Shown piece by piece: positions 32,744-42,270 of a stretch of 52,132 bases of DNA (positions are counted from its first letter, which is position 1; every line of letters begins with the position of its first letter). A model generated the notes under the pieces. The model saw only the letters and a list, made by a program, of their open reading frames with translations. It did no database searches and was not told the DNA's origin. A program made the translations under genes and the position numbers. The DNA is from Verrucomicrobiota bacterium. Lineage in GTDB: Bacteria > Verrucomicrobiota > Verrucomicrobiia > Limisphaerales > UBA1096. The stretch lies in NCBI GenBank assembly GCA_030749225.1, contig JASMKO010000116.1:1-52132 (forward strand), given 5' to 3'.

Positions 32744-35700
32744 GTGAATCCGGTTTTTTGCAGTCGGTTGGTTTTGGTGCTTGGCCTAGCTTGGGGCGTT
32801 AATGTTGCGCTTGGCCAAGGGGTGGATTTTGAGAGCCAGATCAAGCCGCTGTTGTCGGACCGATGCTTCGCCTGTCACGGGCCGGACGAAAACGCCCGTA
32901 AGGCCGATCTGCAGCTTTATTCCCGTGAGGGTGCGATGGAGGTCATCACACCGGGCCAGGCGCGGACGAGCGAACTTTTTCGGCGCATCACGGTGCTCGA
33001 CCCGGATGACCTGATGCCGCCCCCGGACTCCAAGCTGAGTTTGTCCGGGGAGGAGAAGGAACTGATCCGGCGCTGGATTGCTGAGGGGGCCAAGTGGAAG
33101 GAACACTGGGCATTCGCGCCGGTAAACCGGCCGGTGTTTCCAAGGCCCAACCAGCCCGGCTGGGTCAGGAATGAAATCGATCAATTCACACTTGCGAAAA
33201 TGGAGGCGGCCAAGGTCGCCCCGTCGCCCGAGGCCAAGCGTGAGAAGCTGATTCGCCGTTTGTCGTTTGACCTCACCGGGCTGCCGCCGTCGTTGGCCGA
33301 AATTGACCGGTTTGTGAACGACAACTCGCCCAACGCCTATGAGAAGGTGGTCGACCGGTTGCTCGGATATCCGCGCTTCGGAGAACACCTTGCGGTGCAC
33401 TGGCTCGACCTCGCGCGCTACTCGGACACCTACGGCTACCAGGTCGACCGGAACCGCCATGTCTGGCCGTGGCGCGACTGGGTGATCCGCGCTTTCAATG
33501 ACAACCTGCCGTACGACGATTTCCTCATGTGGCAACTGGCCGGCGACCTGTTGCCGAATCCGACCGATGACCAACGGCTGGCCACCACGTTCAACCGGCT
33601 GCATCCGCAGAAGGTCGAGGGTGGCAGTGTGCCGGAGGAGTTTCGCGTCGAGTATGTCGCCGACCGAAACCACACTTTTGGCACGGCGATGCTTGGCCTC
33701 TCGCTTGAGTGCGCCCGCTGCCACGAGCACAAAAACGACCCGATTTCGCAGAAGGAGTACTACCAGTTCTTTTCGTTTTTCAATACCATCGACGAGTCCG
33801 GCTTGTACTCCTACTTCACGCCGTCCGTCCCCACTCCGACGCTGCTGATGAGCAACGCCGACGCAAAACTACAGATCGATGCCGCGAAGAATGTGGCCGT
33901 AAACGAGGCAGCCGAACTTGCGAAAATCGGCCAAGAGAAGGAAGAGGCGTTTATCCAGTGGCTTAGTGAGCGATCGGCTGAGGTTACGCTCCTTGGGCAA
34001 CTTGGCCACTACCCCTTTGATGAATACAAGGAAGGGAAACTACCAAACCTTCTCAGTGACTCCAACCAAGCGTCCAGCAGTTTGAAGAACAAAATCGTTC
34101 CAGGCAAAAACGGCAACGCCCTGCAGTTGACTGGCGACGACGGCGTAAACCTTGGCGTTGGCAACTTCAAGCGCACGCAGCCTTTTTCGGTCGCACTCTG
34201 GATGAACACGCCGCATCACAAGGAGCGCACAGTCGTCTATTCCCGGTCCAAGGCCTGGACTGATGCCGGCAGCCGCGGCTACCAGATGCTCCTCCGCGAC
34301 GGCCACCTCAGTACATCGCTGATTCACTTTTGGCCCGGCAACGCGATCAACATTCGCACCACGGCCAAGCTTCCGAAAAACGAGTGGCACCATGTCACCG
34401 TCACCTACGACGGTTCCACGTGTGCCAGTGGCCTGGCGATTTACGTCGACGGCAAACTTGCCGAGACGGAGATTCACAAGGACAACCTATACAAGAACAT
34501 CACCGGTGGCGGAAATGACCACATCGTCATCGGGCAACGGTTCCGAGACGTCGGTTTTGCCAGGGGGCTCGTCGATGATTTCCGTGTGTTCGAACGCGAA
34601 CTGACCGGGGGCGAGGTGGCACAGCTTCACGACGGCGAGACCTTGGCCAAGCTCCTGGCCAAGCCGACGGATGCGCTTGGCCAAGCGGAACGCGACACGC
34701 TACGCGCCTACTATCTCGCTACCGCGAACGAGGCCTATGCCAAGCAGTTGGCCAAGCTCCGCACCGCCCGCGAAAAGGTCACCCAGTTGCTCGACAGCAA
34801 AACCGAGATCATGGTGATGGAGGAGATGAAGGTAAAACCGCGCTCGACCTTCGTGCTGAACCGAGGTGTGTACGACCAGCCCGGCGAGCGTGTCGGCCCG
34901 GAGACGCCAGCCATCCTTCCTCCTTTTCCCAAGGATGCGCCTCGCAACCGGCTTGGCCTCGCGCAATGGCTTACCGCCCCCGAGAACCCGCTGACCTCGC
35001 GCGTGGCGGTGAACCATTTCTGGCAGCTCTGCTTTGGTGAAGGCCTCGTGCGGACGCCGGAGGATTTCGGTAGCCAAGGCAAGCGCCCCTCGCACCCTGA
35101 GTTGCTCGATTGGCTCTCGGCCGACTTCATGGCCAACGGCTGGAACGTCAAGCGCCTGCTCAAGCAGTTTGTCATGTCTGCCACCTACCGGCAGTCCAGC
35201 CACACTCGGCCCTCGCTCGAGACCGCTGATCCGGAAAACCTACTGTTCGCTCGCGCGCCCCGCTACCGTCTCACCGCGGAGATGATCCGTGACAATGTTC
35301 TCAATGCCAGCGGATTGATCAGCACTCGCATGGGCGGCGGCGGCTCCAAGCCGTACGACCTCACCGAGTCGTTCAAGCCGATGGGCCACGACAAGGGCGA
35401 GGGTCTTTACCGGCGCAGCGTGTACACGTTCTGGAAACGCACCGGCCCGGCTCCGGTGATGATGGCGCTCGACGCCAGCAAGCGCGACGTCTGCAGGGCC
35501 AAGCGCGAGACTACCGCCACGCCGCTCCAGGCGCTGGTGCTGATGAATGGCCCGCAGTTCGTCGAGGCCGCGCGCAAGCTCGGCGAGGCTATGGTACGGG
35601 AGCACGGCGACAACATTCGCTCCATCGTACGCGAAACATTCCGCACGCTGACCAGCCGCGAGCCATCCGGGCGCGAGATCACGCTGCTGCAGCGACTGCA

Positions 35701-35866
35701 CGACGAGCAGTTGGTCCACTTTGAAAAAAACGTCAAGGCTACCGATGCATTCCTTGGTACAGGAGCCAGCTCGGAGCCAAGCGGCTTGGCCAAGCCGCGT
35801 GTGGCCGCCGCCGGCGTGCTGGCCAAGGCGCTGATGAATTTCGATGAATCCGTGGTGAAACGATAA
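32744..35866 (+). CDS. PSD1-type secreted protein: cytochrome c, DUF1549, LamG, DUF1553
   Basis: The 1040-residue secreted protein has an N-terminal signal peptide and a planctomycete-type cytochrome c domain with heme motif CFACH at residues 41-45. A DUF1549 domain follows (LDLARYSDTYGYQVD; a second CARCHEH motif). A LamG/concanavalin-like domain (about 418-628) is next, then DUF1553 (NPLTSRVAVNHFW, PSHPELLDWLS, TPLQALVLMN). The family is abundant in Planctomycetes and Verrucomicrobia but has no established function. GTG 32744 is chosen to begin the signal peptide; TTG 32663 is also open. The DUF1501 partner follows after 11 bp. Confidence 0.92.
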   Translation: MNPVFCSRLVLVLGLAWGVNVALGQGVDFESQIKPLLSDRCFACHGPDENARKADLQLYSREGAMEVITPGQARTSELFRRITVLDPDDLMPPPDSKLSLSGEEKELIRRWIAEGAKWKEHWAFAPVNRPVFPRPNQPGWVRNEIDQFTLAKMEAAKVAPSPEAKREKLIRRLSFDLTGLPPSLAEIDRFVNDNSPNAYEKVVDRLLGYPRFGEHLAVHWLDLARYSDTYGYQVDRNRHVWPWRDWVIRAFNDNLPYDDFLMWQLAGDLLPNPTDDQRLATTFNRLHPQKVEGGSVPEEFRVEYVADRNHTFGTAMLGLSLECARCHEHKNDPISQKEYYQFFSFFNTIDESGLYSYFTPSVPTPTLLMSNADAKLQIDAAKNVAVNEAAELAKIGQEKEEAFIQWLSERSAEVTLLGQLGHYPFDEYKEGKLPNLLSDSNQASSSLKNKIVPGKNGNALQLTGDDGVNLGVGNFKRTQPFSVALWMNTPHHKERTVVYSRSKAWTDAGSRGYQMLLRDGHLSTSLIHFWPGNAINIRTTAKLPKNEWHHVTVTYDGSTCASGLAIYVDGKLAETEIHKDNLYKNITGGGNDHIVIGQRFRDVGFARGLVDDFRVFERELTGGEVAQLHDGETLAKLLAKPTDALGQAERDTLRAYYLATANEAYAKQLAKLRTAREKVTQLLDSKTEIMVMEEMKVKPRSTFVLNRGVYDQPGERVGPETPAILPPFPKDAPRNRLGLAQWLTAPENPLTSRVAVNHFWQLCFGEGLVRTPEDFGSQGKRPSHPELLDWLSADFMANGWNVKRLLKQFVMSATYRQSSHTRPSLETADPENLLFARAPRYRLTAEMIRDNVLNASGLISTRMGGGGSKPYDLTESFKPMGHDKGEGLYRRSVYTFWKRTGPAPVMMALDASKRDVCRAKRETTATPLQALVLMNGPQFVEAARKLGEAMVREHGDNIRSIVRETFRTLTSREPSGREITLLQRLHDEQLVHFEKNVKATDAFLGTGASSEPSGLAKPRVAAAGVLAKALMNFDESVVKR
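35781..35798. repeat. Extended 18-bp iterated palindrome near the PSD1 3' end
   Basis: GCGGCTTGGCCAAGCCGC, a perfect 18-bp palindrome, the longest symmetric copy I saw, in a variable linker near the C terminus. Confidence 0.88.
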
Positions 35867-35877
35867 CTTTTGAAGAC

Positions 35878-37332
35878 ATGAAAACGCCTTTGTGCACAGG
35901 GTTTGAATCTACCGTCGGCATGAGCCGGCGTAACTTCCTGAACTCGTTTGGTATGGGACTGGGCGGCATCGCGCTGGGCAGTCTGCTCAAGCCGGACGCG
36001 CTGCTCGGCGCGTCGGACGGCCGCGGGGTTCTCGGCGCCACGCACTTTGCGTCCAAGGCCAAGCGTGTGATTTATCTATTCCAAAGCGGCGGTCCGTCGC
36101 AACTCGACCTGTATGATCCCAAGCCGATGTTGATCGAGAAACACGGCATCGAGTTGCCGAACGAGATACGACAGGGCCAACGCCTGACCGCCATGTCCGG
36201 CAACCAAGCGTCACTGCCGCTGGCCGGATCGCCATTCAAATTCGAACCGCACGGCCAAAGTGGACTCGAGATCAGCGACGCCCTGCCCCACATCTCCGGC
36301 ATTGCGGATGATCTCTGCCTGGTGCGCTCGATGCACACCGAGGCGATCAACCACGGCCCGGGGGTTACGCATATGCAGACCGGATCGCAATTTCCCGGGC
36401 GTCCAAGCATCGGCGCGTGGCTCAACTACGGGCTCGGCCGCGCCAACGACAATCTCCCGTCGTTCGTCGTTATGGTTACCAAAGGCAAGGGCGGCCAGCC
36501 GCTTGTATCGCGGCTTTGGGGGAGTGGCTTTTTACCGTCGGAAAACCAAGGCGTGCGATTCCGCTCCGGAGCCAACCCGGTGTTGCACCTGCAAAACCCA
36601 AGTGGCATTGATCGCAAAAGCCGCCGCATGATGCTCGATCGTCTCCGCGAACTGCATGAACTGCAGCTTGCCGGCAACCCGGACGCTGAGATCGAGTCGC
36701 GCATCGCCCAGTACGAGATGGCGTTTCGCATGCAGGCATCCATCCCGGAGGTCACCGACATCTCCGGTGAATCGGAGCAGGTGCTCAAGATGTACGGCGA
36801 CGACGTGAAGAAGCCCGGCAGTTTTGCCGCCAACTGCCTACAGGCCCGGCGCTTGGCCGAGCGCGGTGTGCGTTTCATCCAGCTTTATCATCCTGGCTGG
36901 GATCAACATGGCGGCCTGCCAGGCGGCCTGCGTACCCAATGCCGCGAGACCGACCAGGCTTCCGCCGCGCTTGTCAAGGATCTCAAGCAACGCGGCCTGC
37001 TCGACGACACGCTCGTCATCTGGGGGGGCGAGTTTGGCCGCACCAACTACTGCCAGGGAACGCTTAGCAAAGACAACTTCGGGCGCGACCACCACGGGCG
37101 CTGTTTCTCGTTCTGGATGGCCGGTGGCGGTGCGAAGGGCGGCGTCGCCGTTGGCCGCACAGACGACTACGGATACAACATTGTCGAGAACAGCGTCCAC
37201 GTGCACGATTTTCATGCAACATTATTGCATCTGCTGGGCATCGACCACGAACGGCTCACATTCAAGTATCAGGGCCGCTACTTCCGCCTGACAGACATCC
37301 ATGGCAACGTGATCAAGACAGCGCTGGTCTAA
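35878..37332 (+). CDS. DUF1501 secreted protein (Tat substrate), PSD1 partner
   Basis: The 484-residue product has a twin-arginine leader (MSRRNFLNSFGMGLGGIAL) and the DUF1501 alkaline-phosphatase-like fold, with blocks YLFQSGGPSQLDLYDPKP, MHTEAINHGPG, GRPSIGAWLNYGLG and VIWGGEFGRTNYCQG. The conserved Asp/His/Glu residues could bind metal. DUF1501 genes follow PSD1 genes throughout Planctomycetes and Verrucomicrobia; the joint role is unknown. The gene is 11 bp downstream of the PSD1 stop. Confidence 0.93.
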   Translation: MKTPLCTGFESTVGMSRRNFLNSFGMGLGGIALGSLLKPDALLGASDGRGVLGATHFASKAKRVIYLFQSGGPSQLDLYDPKPMLIEKHGIELPNEIRQGQRLTAMSGNQASLPLAGSPFKFEPHGQSGLEISDALPHISGIADDLCLVRSMHTEAINHGPGVTHMQTGSQFPGRPSIGAWLNYGLGRANDNLPSFVVMVTKGKGGQPLVSRLWGSGFLPSENQGVRFRSGANPVLHLQNPSGIDRKSRRMMLDRLRELHELQLAGNPDAEIESRIAQYEMAFRMQASIPEVTDISGESEQVLKMYGDDVKKPGSFAANCLQARRLAERGVRFIQLYHPGWDQHGGLPGGLRTQCRETDQASAALVKDLKQRGLLDDTLVIWGGEFGRTNYCQGTLSKDNFGRDHHGRCFSFWMAGGGAKGGVAVGRTDDYGYNIVENSVHVHDFHATLLHLLGIDHERLTFKYQGRYFRLTDIHGNVIKTALV

Positions 37333-37455
37333 TCAATTTGCCAAGCCGGTTAGATTCAGAGGATCTTGAACCACGGCAGGCTACGACAGGAAATTGCTTT
37401 CACATCTGCTTGCTCAGCCATAACATGGTGAAGCGTTTGGCCCAGCGCGCCACAG

Positions 37456-38145
37456 ATGACGATCCCGAATTATATCTCGATTTTTCGACTGCTGTTGGTA
37501 CCGGTTTTTGTGATTTCGCTGCTCGACTACGCTGACACAGGCACGGTACTGAGCTGGTGGACGGCGGTAGGGGCATTCCTCGTAGCGGCGGTCAGCGACG
37601 GGATTGACGGCTATATAGCACGGCGTTTCCGGCAGCGCAGCGAGTTGGGTGCCTTTCTTGACCCGATGGCGGACAAGCTGCTGCTGGTATCCGGCTTGGT
37701 GATGCTGAGTTTTTCCAGCGACCACCTCCCGCAACTGCCGATCTGGATGATCGGGATGGTGTTCGGCCGCGACCTGTTCTTGCTGCTTGGTTTTTTTATC
37801 ATCACGCATTGGTGCGGCAAAATGAAGATCCAGCCGCATTTCATCAGCAAATGCGCCACAGTGCTCCAAATGTTCGTGGTGGCTTGGGGGGTGTTGGGAG
37901 GAAAGAGCCAGTTTGGCTTAGAGTATGACTGGCTGTTTTGGTGGTGCCTCGCGGCGACGGTGTGCACCGGCTCCACGTTCCTGATCTATTTTCCGGCTGG
38001 AATGAAACAGCTAAAGGCTGTGCCGGCCAGTTCTCCGAGTGAGGACCAGTCTCGACGCCTGGTGGGGCTGGATTTCGAAGTCGACACCTCCACTCGAGCT
38101 GGGGATAAAAAAAAATCCGAGACAGATACGGACAACGGCGCGTAA
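37456..38145 (+). CDS. CDP-alcohol phosphatidyltransferase (PgsA-like)
   Basis: The 229-residue polytopic membrane enzyme starts IPNYISIFRLLLVPVFV, the typical first helix. It carries the family signature D-G-x2-A-R-x8-G-x3-D-x3-D (SDGIDGYIARRFRQRSELG, then FLDPMADK). About five transmembrane helices precede a charged tail of 45 residues. It likely makes phosphatidylglycerophosphate or a related phospholipid in the inner membrane; the exact alcohol cannot be read from the sequence. It lies 123 bp after the DUF1501 gene. Confidence 0.88.
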   Translation: MTIPNYISIFRLLLVPVFVISLLDYADTGTVLSWWTAVGAFLVAAVSDGIDGYIARRFRQRSELGAFLDPMADKLLLVSGLVMLSFSSDHLPQLPIWMIGMVFGRDLFLLLGFFIITHWCGKMKIQPHFISKCATVLQMFVVAWGVLGGKSQFGLEYDWLFWWCLAATVCTGSTFLIYFPAGMKQLKAVPASSPSEDQSRRLVGLDFEVDTSTRAGDKKKSETDTDNGA

Positions 38146-38185
38146 CTTCGCTCCTACTTTGGATGTACGGTATTGCTGTTTAATA

Positions 38186-39814
38186 ATGAAGAGATTGATT
38201 GGATTACTGGGATTGGCTTGCAGTGCGGAATTGGCCGTGGCTGGGCCGGGTCATGGTGGGGGCAACGGGCACACGGGTGAACACGATACCGGTGGTCTGG
38301 AGTTTGCGCTGAAGCCGAAGGGGCTTGGCCAGGCGGGGCAGTTTCAGTTCCGTGTCGACGGCCCGGCGGTGAACTATTTCGTCCAGTTTCTCGGCGACGG
38401 TTTTCACGTGGAAAGTTCCACCGACCTGAAACAGTGGCGCGATGTTGATCTGCTGAAGTCGAACGGTGTGGAGACCGTGTTTGAGGATGGGGTTGACTCC
38501 ACACGGAGTCGTTTTTACCGTGTGCGATACGAGGGGGGTACCTCGACCTGGGGGATTATCCGCGATCGCATCCTCGGGCTGAACTGCGCTGGCTGCCACA
38601 GCGAGGGCACGGCGTTTGCTCGACAATCAAACCTGCTTCTCACGCCGGATGTGGCCTACGAGCAACTCGTCAACCGCAAGCCGGCGAACACCTACGCTCT
38701 TGAGGAAGGGTTAGAACTCGTCGGTACTCAGGGCTTGGCCAGTCTCGGCAAAAGTTTTCTTTGGGAGAAAATCAACGCCGCAGAGCAACAACATTTTTAC
38801 GACGACCACCCCGGCTACGGCTCGCTGATGCCGATTGGCACCGAGCCACTGACTAACGGCGAGCTGAAGTTTATCCTGCAATGGATTCTCGAGGGTGCGC
38901 CGGAGCATGGCACCGTGGCCAAGGTCACTGATCTGGGCAATCTGGAGAGGTACTTGCCACCACCGTTCACGCCGTTGGCCAAGCCGGACAGTGGCATCCA
39001 GTTGCACGTCGGGCCGTTTGAGGTGCCGGCCGATTTCGAGCGTGAGTTCTTCATGTACAAGAATTTGAACAACCCAAAACCGGTGTACGTGAACCGTGTC
39101 CAGATCGAGATGCGCCTGGGCAGTCATCATTTCATCGGCTACCTGCTGGATTCGTCTAGCCCGTTGTTCTCGCTGGTCAAGCAGTTGTTCGTGCCAGACA
39201 AAATCCGCGACCTGCATCTGTCTGATGGTGGCGACGACCCGCTCGTTCTGGCAACGATGGCGTTTCATGACTTTTTCACCGGCACACAGACGCCGCGACT
39301 GGACTACGAGTTTCCCGAGGGCGTAGCCCTCAAGCTTCCGGCGCGGACTGGCCTCGATCTAAACACGCATTACGTCAACCGCACCGGGGAGTCGTCAACC
39401 GGCGAGGTGTACATGAACCTGCACACCATCGACAAGTCGGCTGTGAAGCACGAGGCCAAGATTATCAACATGAACAACACCGATATTGAGCTGCCGCCCA
39501 ACCAAGAAACCACGGTGACTGCCGACTTTCGCGCTGGCGAGACGATGAACATTTTCCAGCTATTCTCCCATTCACACGAGAAGTCGGTCGAGTTCCGCGT
39601 CGAGATCGCCGGCGGTAAGCGGGACGGGGAACTGCTTTACATCTCCTACGACTGGGAGCATCCGCCGGTGATGAAGTTCGATCCGCCGATTGTGGTGAGG
39701 CGCGGCGAAAAAATCCGACTGAAGACCACCTACAACAACTGGACCGATGAGACCGTGACCTTTGGCCTGCGCAGCACTGACGAAATGATGATCCTCTTTG
39801 GTGCCTATTTTTAG
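38186..39814 (+). CDS. Cytochrome c / PHM-like copper type II monooxygenase fusion
   Basis: The 542-residue secreted protein starts with a signal peptide (RLIGLLGLACSAELAVA). A Verrucomicrobia-type beta domain ends in RFYRVRYEGG. Next is a cytochrome c segment with C134-A-G-C137-H138 and MPIG, where Met could be the axial ligand. The second half resembles PHM/DBM copper monooxygenases, with ligand candidates His314-His315 (GSHHFI), His395 (NTHYVN), His462 and His464 (SHSHEKS) and Met534 (TDEMMILFG). These match the CuH and CuM sites of peptidylglycine hydroxylase in order. A heme domain feeding electrons to the copper centre is inferred. ATG 38186 is chosen because the upstream frame overlaps the CDP-alcohol transferase gene. 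Confidence 0.8.
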   Translation: MKRLIGLLGLACSAELAVAGPGHGGGNGHTGEHDTGGLEFALKPKGLGQAGQFQFRVDGPAVNYFVQFLGDGFHVESSTDLKQWRDVDLLKSNGVETVFEDGVDSTRSRFYRVRYEGGTSTWGIIRDRILGLNCAGCHSEGTAFARQSNLLLTPDVAYEQLVNRKPANTYALEEGLELVGTQGLASLGKSFLWEKINAAEQQHFYDDHPGYGSLMPIGTEPLTNGELKFILQWILEGAPEHGTVAKVTDLGNLERYLPPPFTPLAKPDSGIQLHVGPFEVPADFEREFFMYKNLNNPKPVYVNRVQIEMRLGSHHFIGYLLDSSSPLFSLVKQLFVPDKIRDLHLSDGGDDPLVLATMAFHDFFTGTQTPRLDYEFPEGVALKLPARTGLDLNTHYVNRTGESSTGEVYMNLHTIDKSAVKHEAKIINMNNTDIELPPNQETTVTADFRAGETMNIFQLFSHSHEKSVEFRVEIAGGKRDGELLYISYDWEHPPVMKFDPPIVVRRGEKIRLKTTYNNWTDETVTFGLRSTDEMMILFGAYF

Positions 39815-39891
39815 AGCCAAGCCGGCCAACCGGGCTGTTCCTCCCTCCAAAAAGCTTTTGTCGCGCCGCGGCTGCCGTTAGTTTCTCGTGT

Positions 39892-41043
39892 GTGAAGCAT
39901 TCCTGTTTTTTTGTGGCGTTGACGGCGATTGGATTGGCCTCGCTTGGCCAAGCGGCAGCGGATGAGTTTGACGATGCGTTGGCGGCATTGCGTGCCGTTG
40001 GCGGAGAAGGGCAGGGTAACGCCGCCGCAGGCCAGGCGCTGCAGCGCCTGGCCAAGGGTGGGGCTGACACGTTGCCGAGGCTACTAGCCTCGATGGACGG
40101 GGCGAACCCGTTCGCGGCGAATTATCTGCGCGGTGCGGTCGAGGTGATTGTCGGCAACACTTTGGCCAAAGGCGGTCTGCTGCCGGTGGTGGAGCTTGGG
40201 GAATTTCTGCTCAATAAAAGCCACGACACCCGTTCGCGCGCGCTGGCATTCGAGTTGATAAGGCGCGTGGATGCCGAGGCGGCGGGGCAGCTTGTCCCTG
40301 GGTTGCTGGGTGATTCCAGCGTTGATCTCCGGCGCGAAGCCGTCGCCCGGCTGCTGAGCCAGGCGGAGGCTCGGGCGAAGGCTAGCAACAAACCGGCTGC
40401 GGTGTTGCTGTACAGGCAGGCCCTTGATGCCGCCCGGGACCTCGACCAGATTCAAGCTGTTGCCGTGGCGTTACGCGATCTTGGCCGCGAAGTCAACCTG
40501 ACGCGCCACTTCGGCTTTCTCGTCGACTGGCAGTTGGCCGGGCCGTTTCACAACAAGGATCGCGCCGGGTTCGCCGTGGCGTTCGCGCCGGAGAATAACG
40601 CGGCCCTGTCGGCCTCGTACGACGGTCTGAACGGCAAGGTGACGTGGCAGCCTTACTCGACGCCCGACGAGTACGGTATGGTGGATTTCAACGAGCCGTA
40701 CGGCGATCTCAAGGAGGTCACCGGCTACGCGCAGACGGAGTTCGTCTCCGCCACCGACCGGCCGGCACAACTGCGGCTTGGCTGCAAAAACGCGTGGAAA
40801 ATTTGGCTCAACGGCGAGTTGGTTTTCGGGCGCGACGAGTACCACCGAGGTATGCGGATTGACCAGTACCAGCTGCCGGTGCAATTGAAAAAGGGTGGCA
40901 ACACTATCCTCGTGAAAGCCTGTCAGAATGAGCAGGTGGAAGATTGGACGGTGCAATGGCAGTTCCAGTTGCGCGTGTGCGACGCCACCGGCACGGCGAT
41001 TCATTCTGCAACAAAAAAGAACCCCGAAGTCGCCGCTAAGTAA
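39892..41043 (+). CDS. Secreted repeat protein with a C-terminal jelly-roll-like domain
   Basis: The 383-residue product (GTG start) has a signal peptide (HSCFFVALTAIGLASLGQAAA). An alpha-helical HEAT/ARM-like repeat region follows (about residues 25-200: LLASMDGANPFAANYLRG and RALAFELIRRVDAEAAGQL). The C-terminal half is beta-rich, with NAWKIWLNGELVFGRDEYH and GNTILVKACQNEQ, a pattern seen in galactose-binding/jelly-roll modules of secreted PVC proteins. It runs into the PQQ-propeller gene after 10 bp and is probably cotranscribed with it. The role is unknown. Exact palindrome at 39943. Confidence 0.75.
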   Translation: MKHSCFFVALTAIGLASLGQAAADEFDDALAALRAVGGEGQGNAAAGQALQRLAKGGADTLPRLLASMDGANPFAANYLRGAVEVIVGNTLAKGGLLPVVELGEFLLNKSHDTRSRALAFELIRRVDAEAAGQLVPGLLGDSSVDLRREAVARLLSQAEARAKASNKPAAVLLYRQALDAARDLDQIQAVAVALRDLGREVNLTRHFGFLVDWQLAGPFHNKDRAGFAVAFAPENNAALSASYDGLNGKVTWQPYSTPDEYGMVDFNEPYGDLKEVTGYAQTEFVSATDRPAQLRLGCKNAWKIWLNGELVFGRDEYHRGMRIDQYQLPVQLKKGGNTILVKACQNEQVEDWTVQWQFQLRVCDATGTAIHSATKKNPEVAAK

Positions 41044-41053
41044 ACAGACAACC

Positions 41054-42268
41054 ATGAAAAAACTTCTACTCACTCTCACTTTTGCCGCCTTGGCCAACGG
41101 CGCGGTGGCGGGCGATTGGCCAGGCTTTCGCGGCCCGATGGGCAACGGCATCTCGGACGAAGTTGGGCTGCCGGTCGCGCTCGATGCGAAGAAGCACATT
41201 GCTTGGCGGGTCGACCTGCCGGGCCGGGGGCTCTCAAGCCCGCTGGTCGTTGGTGATTGTGTTTTCGTGACGGCCAGCGGCGGAGCACGGCAGGATCGGT
41301 TGCAGATACTCTGCCTGAATTCTGCCGACGGTTCGGTGATTTGGCAGCGCCGGTTCTGGGCGATGGGCAGCACAATGTGCCACAAGAAAACCAGCATCGC
41401 CGCGCCCACGCCGGTGACGGACGGTGAGCGGTTATTCGCCCTGTTTTCCTCCAACGACCTGTTTTGCCTCGACCTTAACGGTAACCTTCAGTGGCTACGA
41501 GGCTTGACGGTCGATTACCCGAACGCCCGCAACAGCCTCGGCATGGCATCGTCGCTCGTGCTGGCTGACGGAGTGCTGGTCGTGCAGGTTGAGAACGACA
41601 GCGAGTCGTTCACGGCGGGGCTTATCAAGGAGAATGGCGTCAATTTGTGGAAACTTAATCGTCCAAAGTCGGCCAACTGGACGACAGCCACAGTGCACCT
41701 TGCCGAGTCTGGCCGGGAGTGGGTGTTGCTGCAGTCTGGTAAGGGCATCCATGCCGTCAACCCGAAGAGTGGCGAGGTTGCTTGGCATTATGACGACGGC
41801 GCGTCAACGATTCCGTCGAGCGCGCTCGCTGGCGGTGTGCTGTATGTGCCGTCCCACGGTGTGACGGCGCTCGAGTTGGCGGCTGATGGCGGGTCGTTCA
41901 GGCAGAAATGGCGCTCGTCGCGGCTGCGTCCAGGCACGGCCAGCCCGCTTGTGCATCGCGAACGGGTTTACAGCCTGAACAATGCCGGGGTGCTGACTTG
42001 CGGCGACACCGACAGCGGGAAGCGGCTCTGGCAACTCCGCCTCGATGGGCCGTTCGGCGGTTCGCCCGTTGTGGCTGACAACCACCTGTACGCTTTCAAC
42101 GAGGAGGGCAGAGCCCAGGTGGTGGACCTGTCCGCGCCGGAGGGGCGTATCGCTGGCGAGATGGACCTGGGCGAGATGATCCAATGCTCGCCGGCGGTGT
42201 CGAATGGCGCTCTCTACGTCCGGAGCGACCGCCGCATTTGGAAGATTGCCCACAAGACGCAGCTTTGA
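41054..42268 (+). CDS. Secreted PQQ-like beta-propeller protein
   Basis: The 404-residue product has a signal peptide (KKLLLTLTFAALANGAVA), immediately followed by GDWPGFRGPMGNGIS, the usual opening of PVC PQQ-like proteins. Propeller blades contain the repeated V(Y)ALD/LNxxxGxxxW pattern (LCLNSADGSVIWQRRF, HAVNPKSGEVAWHYDD, CGDTDSGKRLWQLRL). Such proteins act as scaffolds or enzymes; no catalytic residue set is recognised. ATG 41054 is chosen to start the signal peptide. It sits between the jelly-roll-like protein and the OGT-like gene in one orientation. Confidence 0.9.
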   Translation: MKKLLLTLTFAALANGAVAGDWPGFRGPMGNGISDEVGLPVALDAKKHIAWRVDLPGRGLSSPLVVGDCVFVTASGGARQDRLQILCLNSADGSVIWQRRFWAMGSTMCHKKTSIAAPTPVTDGERLFALFSSNDLFCLDLNGNLQWLRGLTVDYPNARNSLGMASSLVLADGVLVVQVENDSESFTAGLIKENGVNLWKLNRPKSANWTTATVHLAESGREWVLLQSGKGIHAVNPKSGEVAWHYDDGASTIPSSALAGGVLYVPSHGVTALELAADGGSFRQKWRSSRLRPGTASPLVHRERVYSLNNAGVLTCGDTDSGKRLWQLRLDGPFGGSPVVADNHLYAFNEEGRAQVVDLSAPEGRIAGEMDLGEMIQCSPAVSNGALYVRSDRRIWKIAHKTQL

Positions 42269-42270
42269 CG

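Noticed and set aside
37333..37455. Gap between DUF1501 and the CDP-alcohol transferase as an RNA gene
   Set aside because: No stable hairpin or RNA signature was visible by eye.
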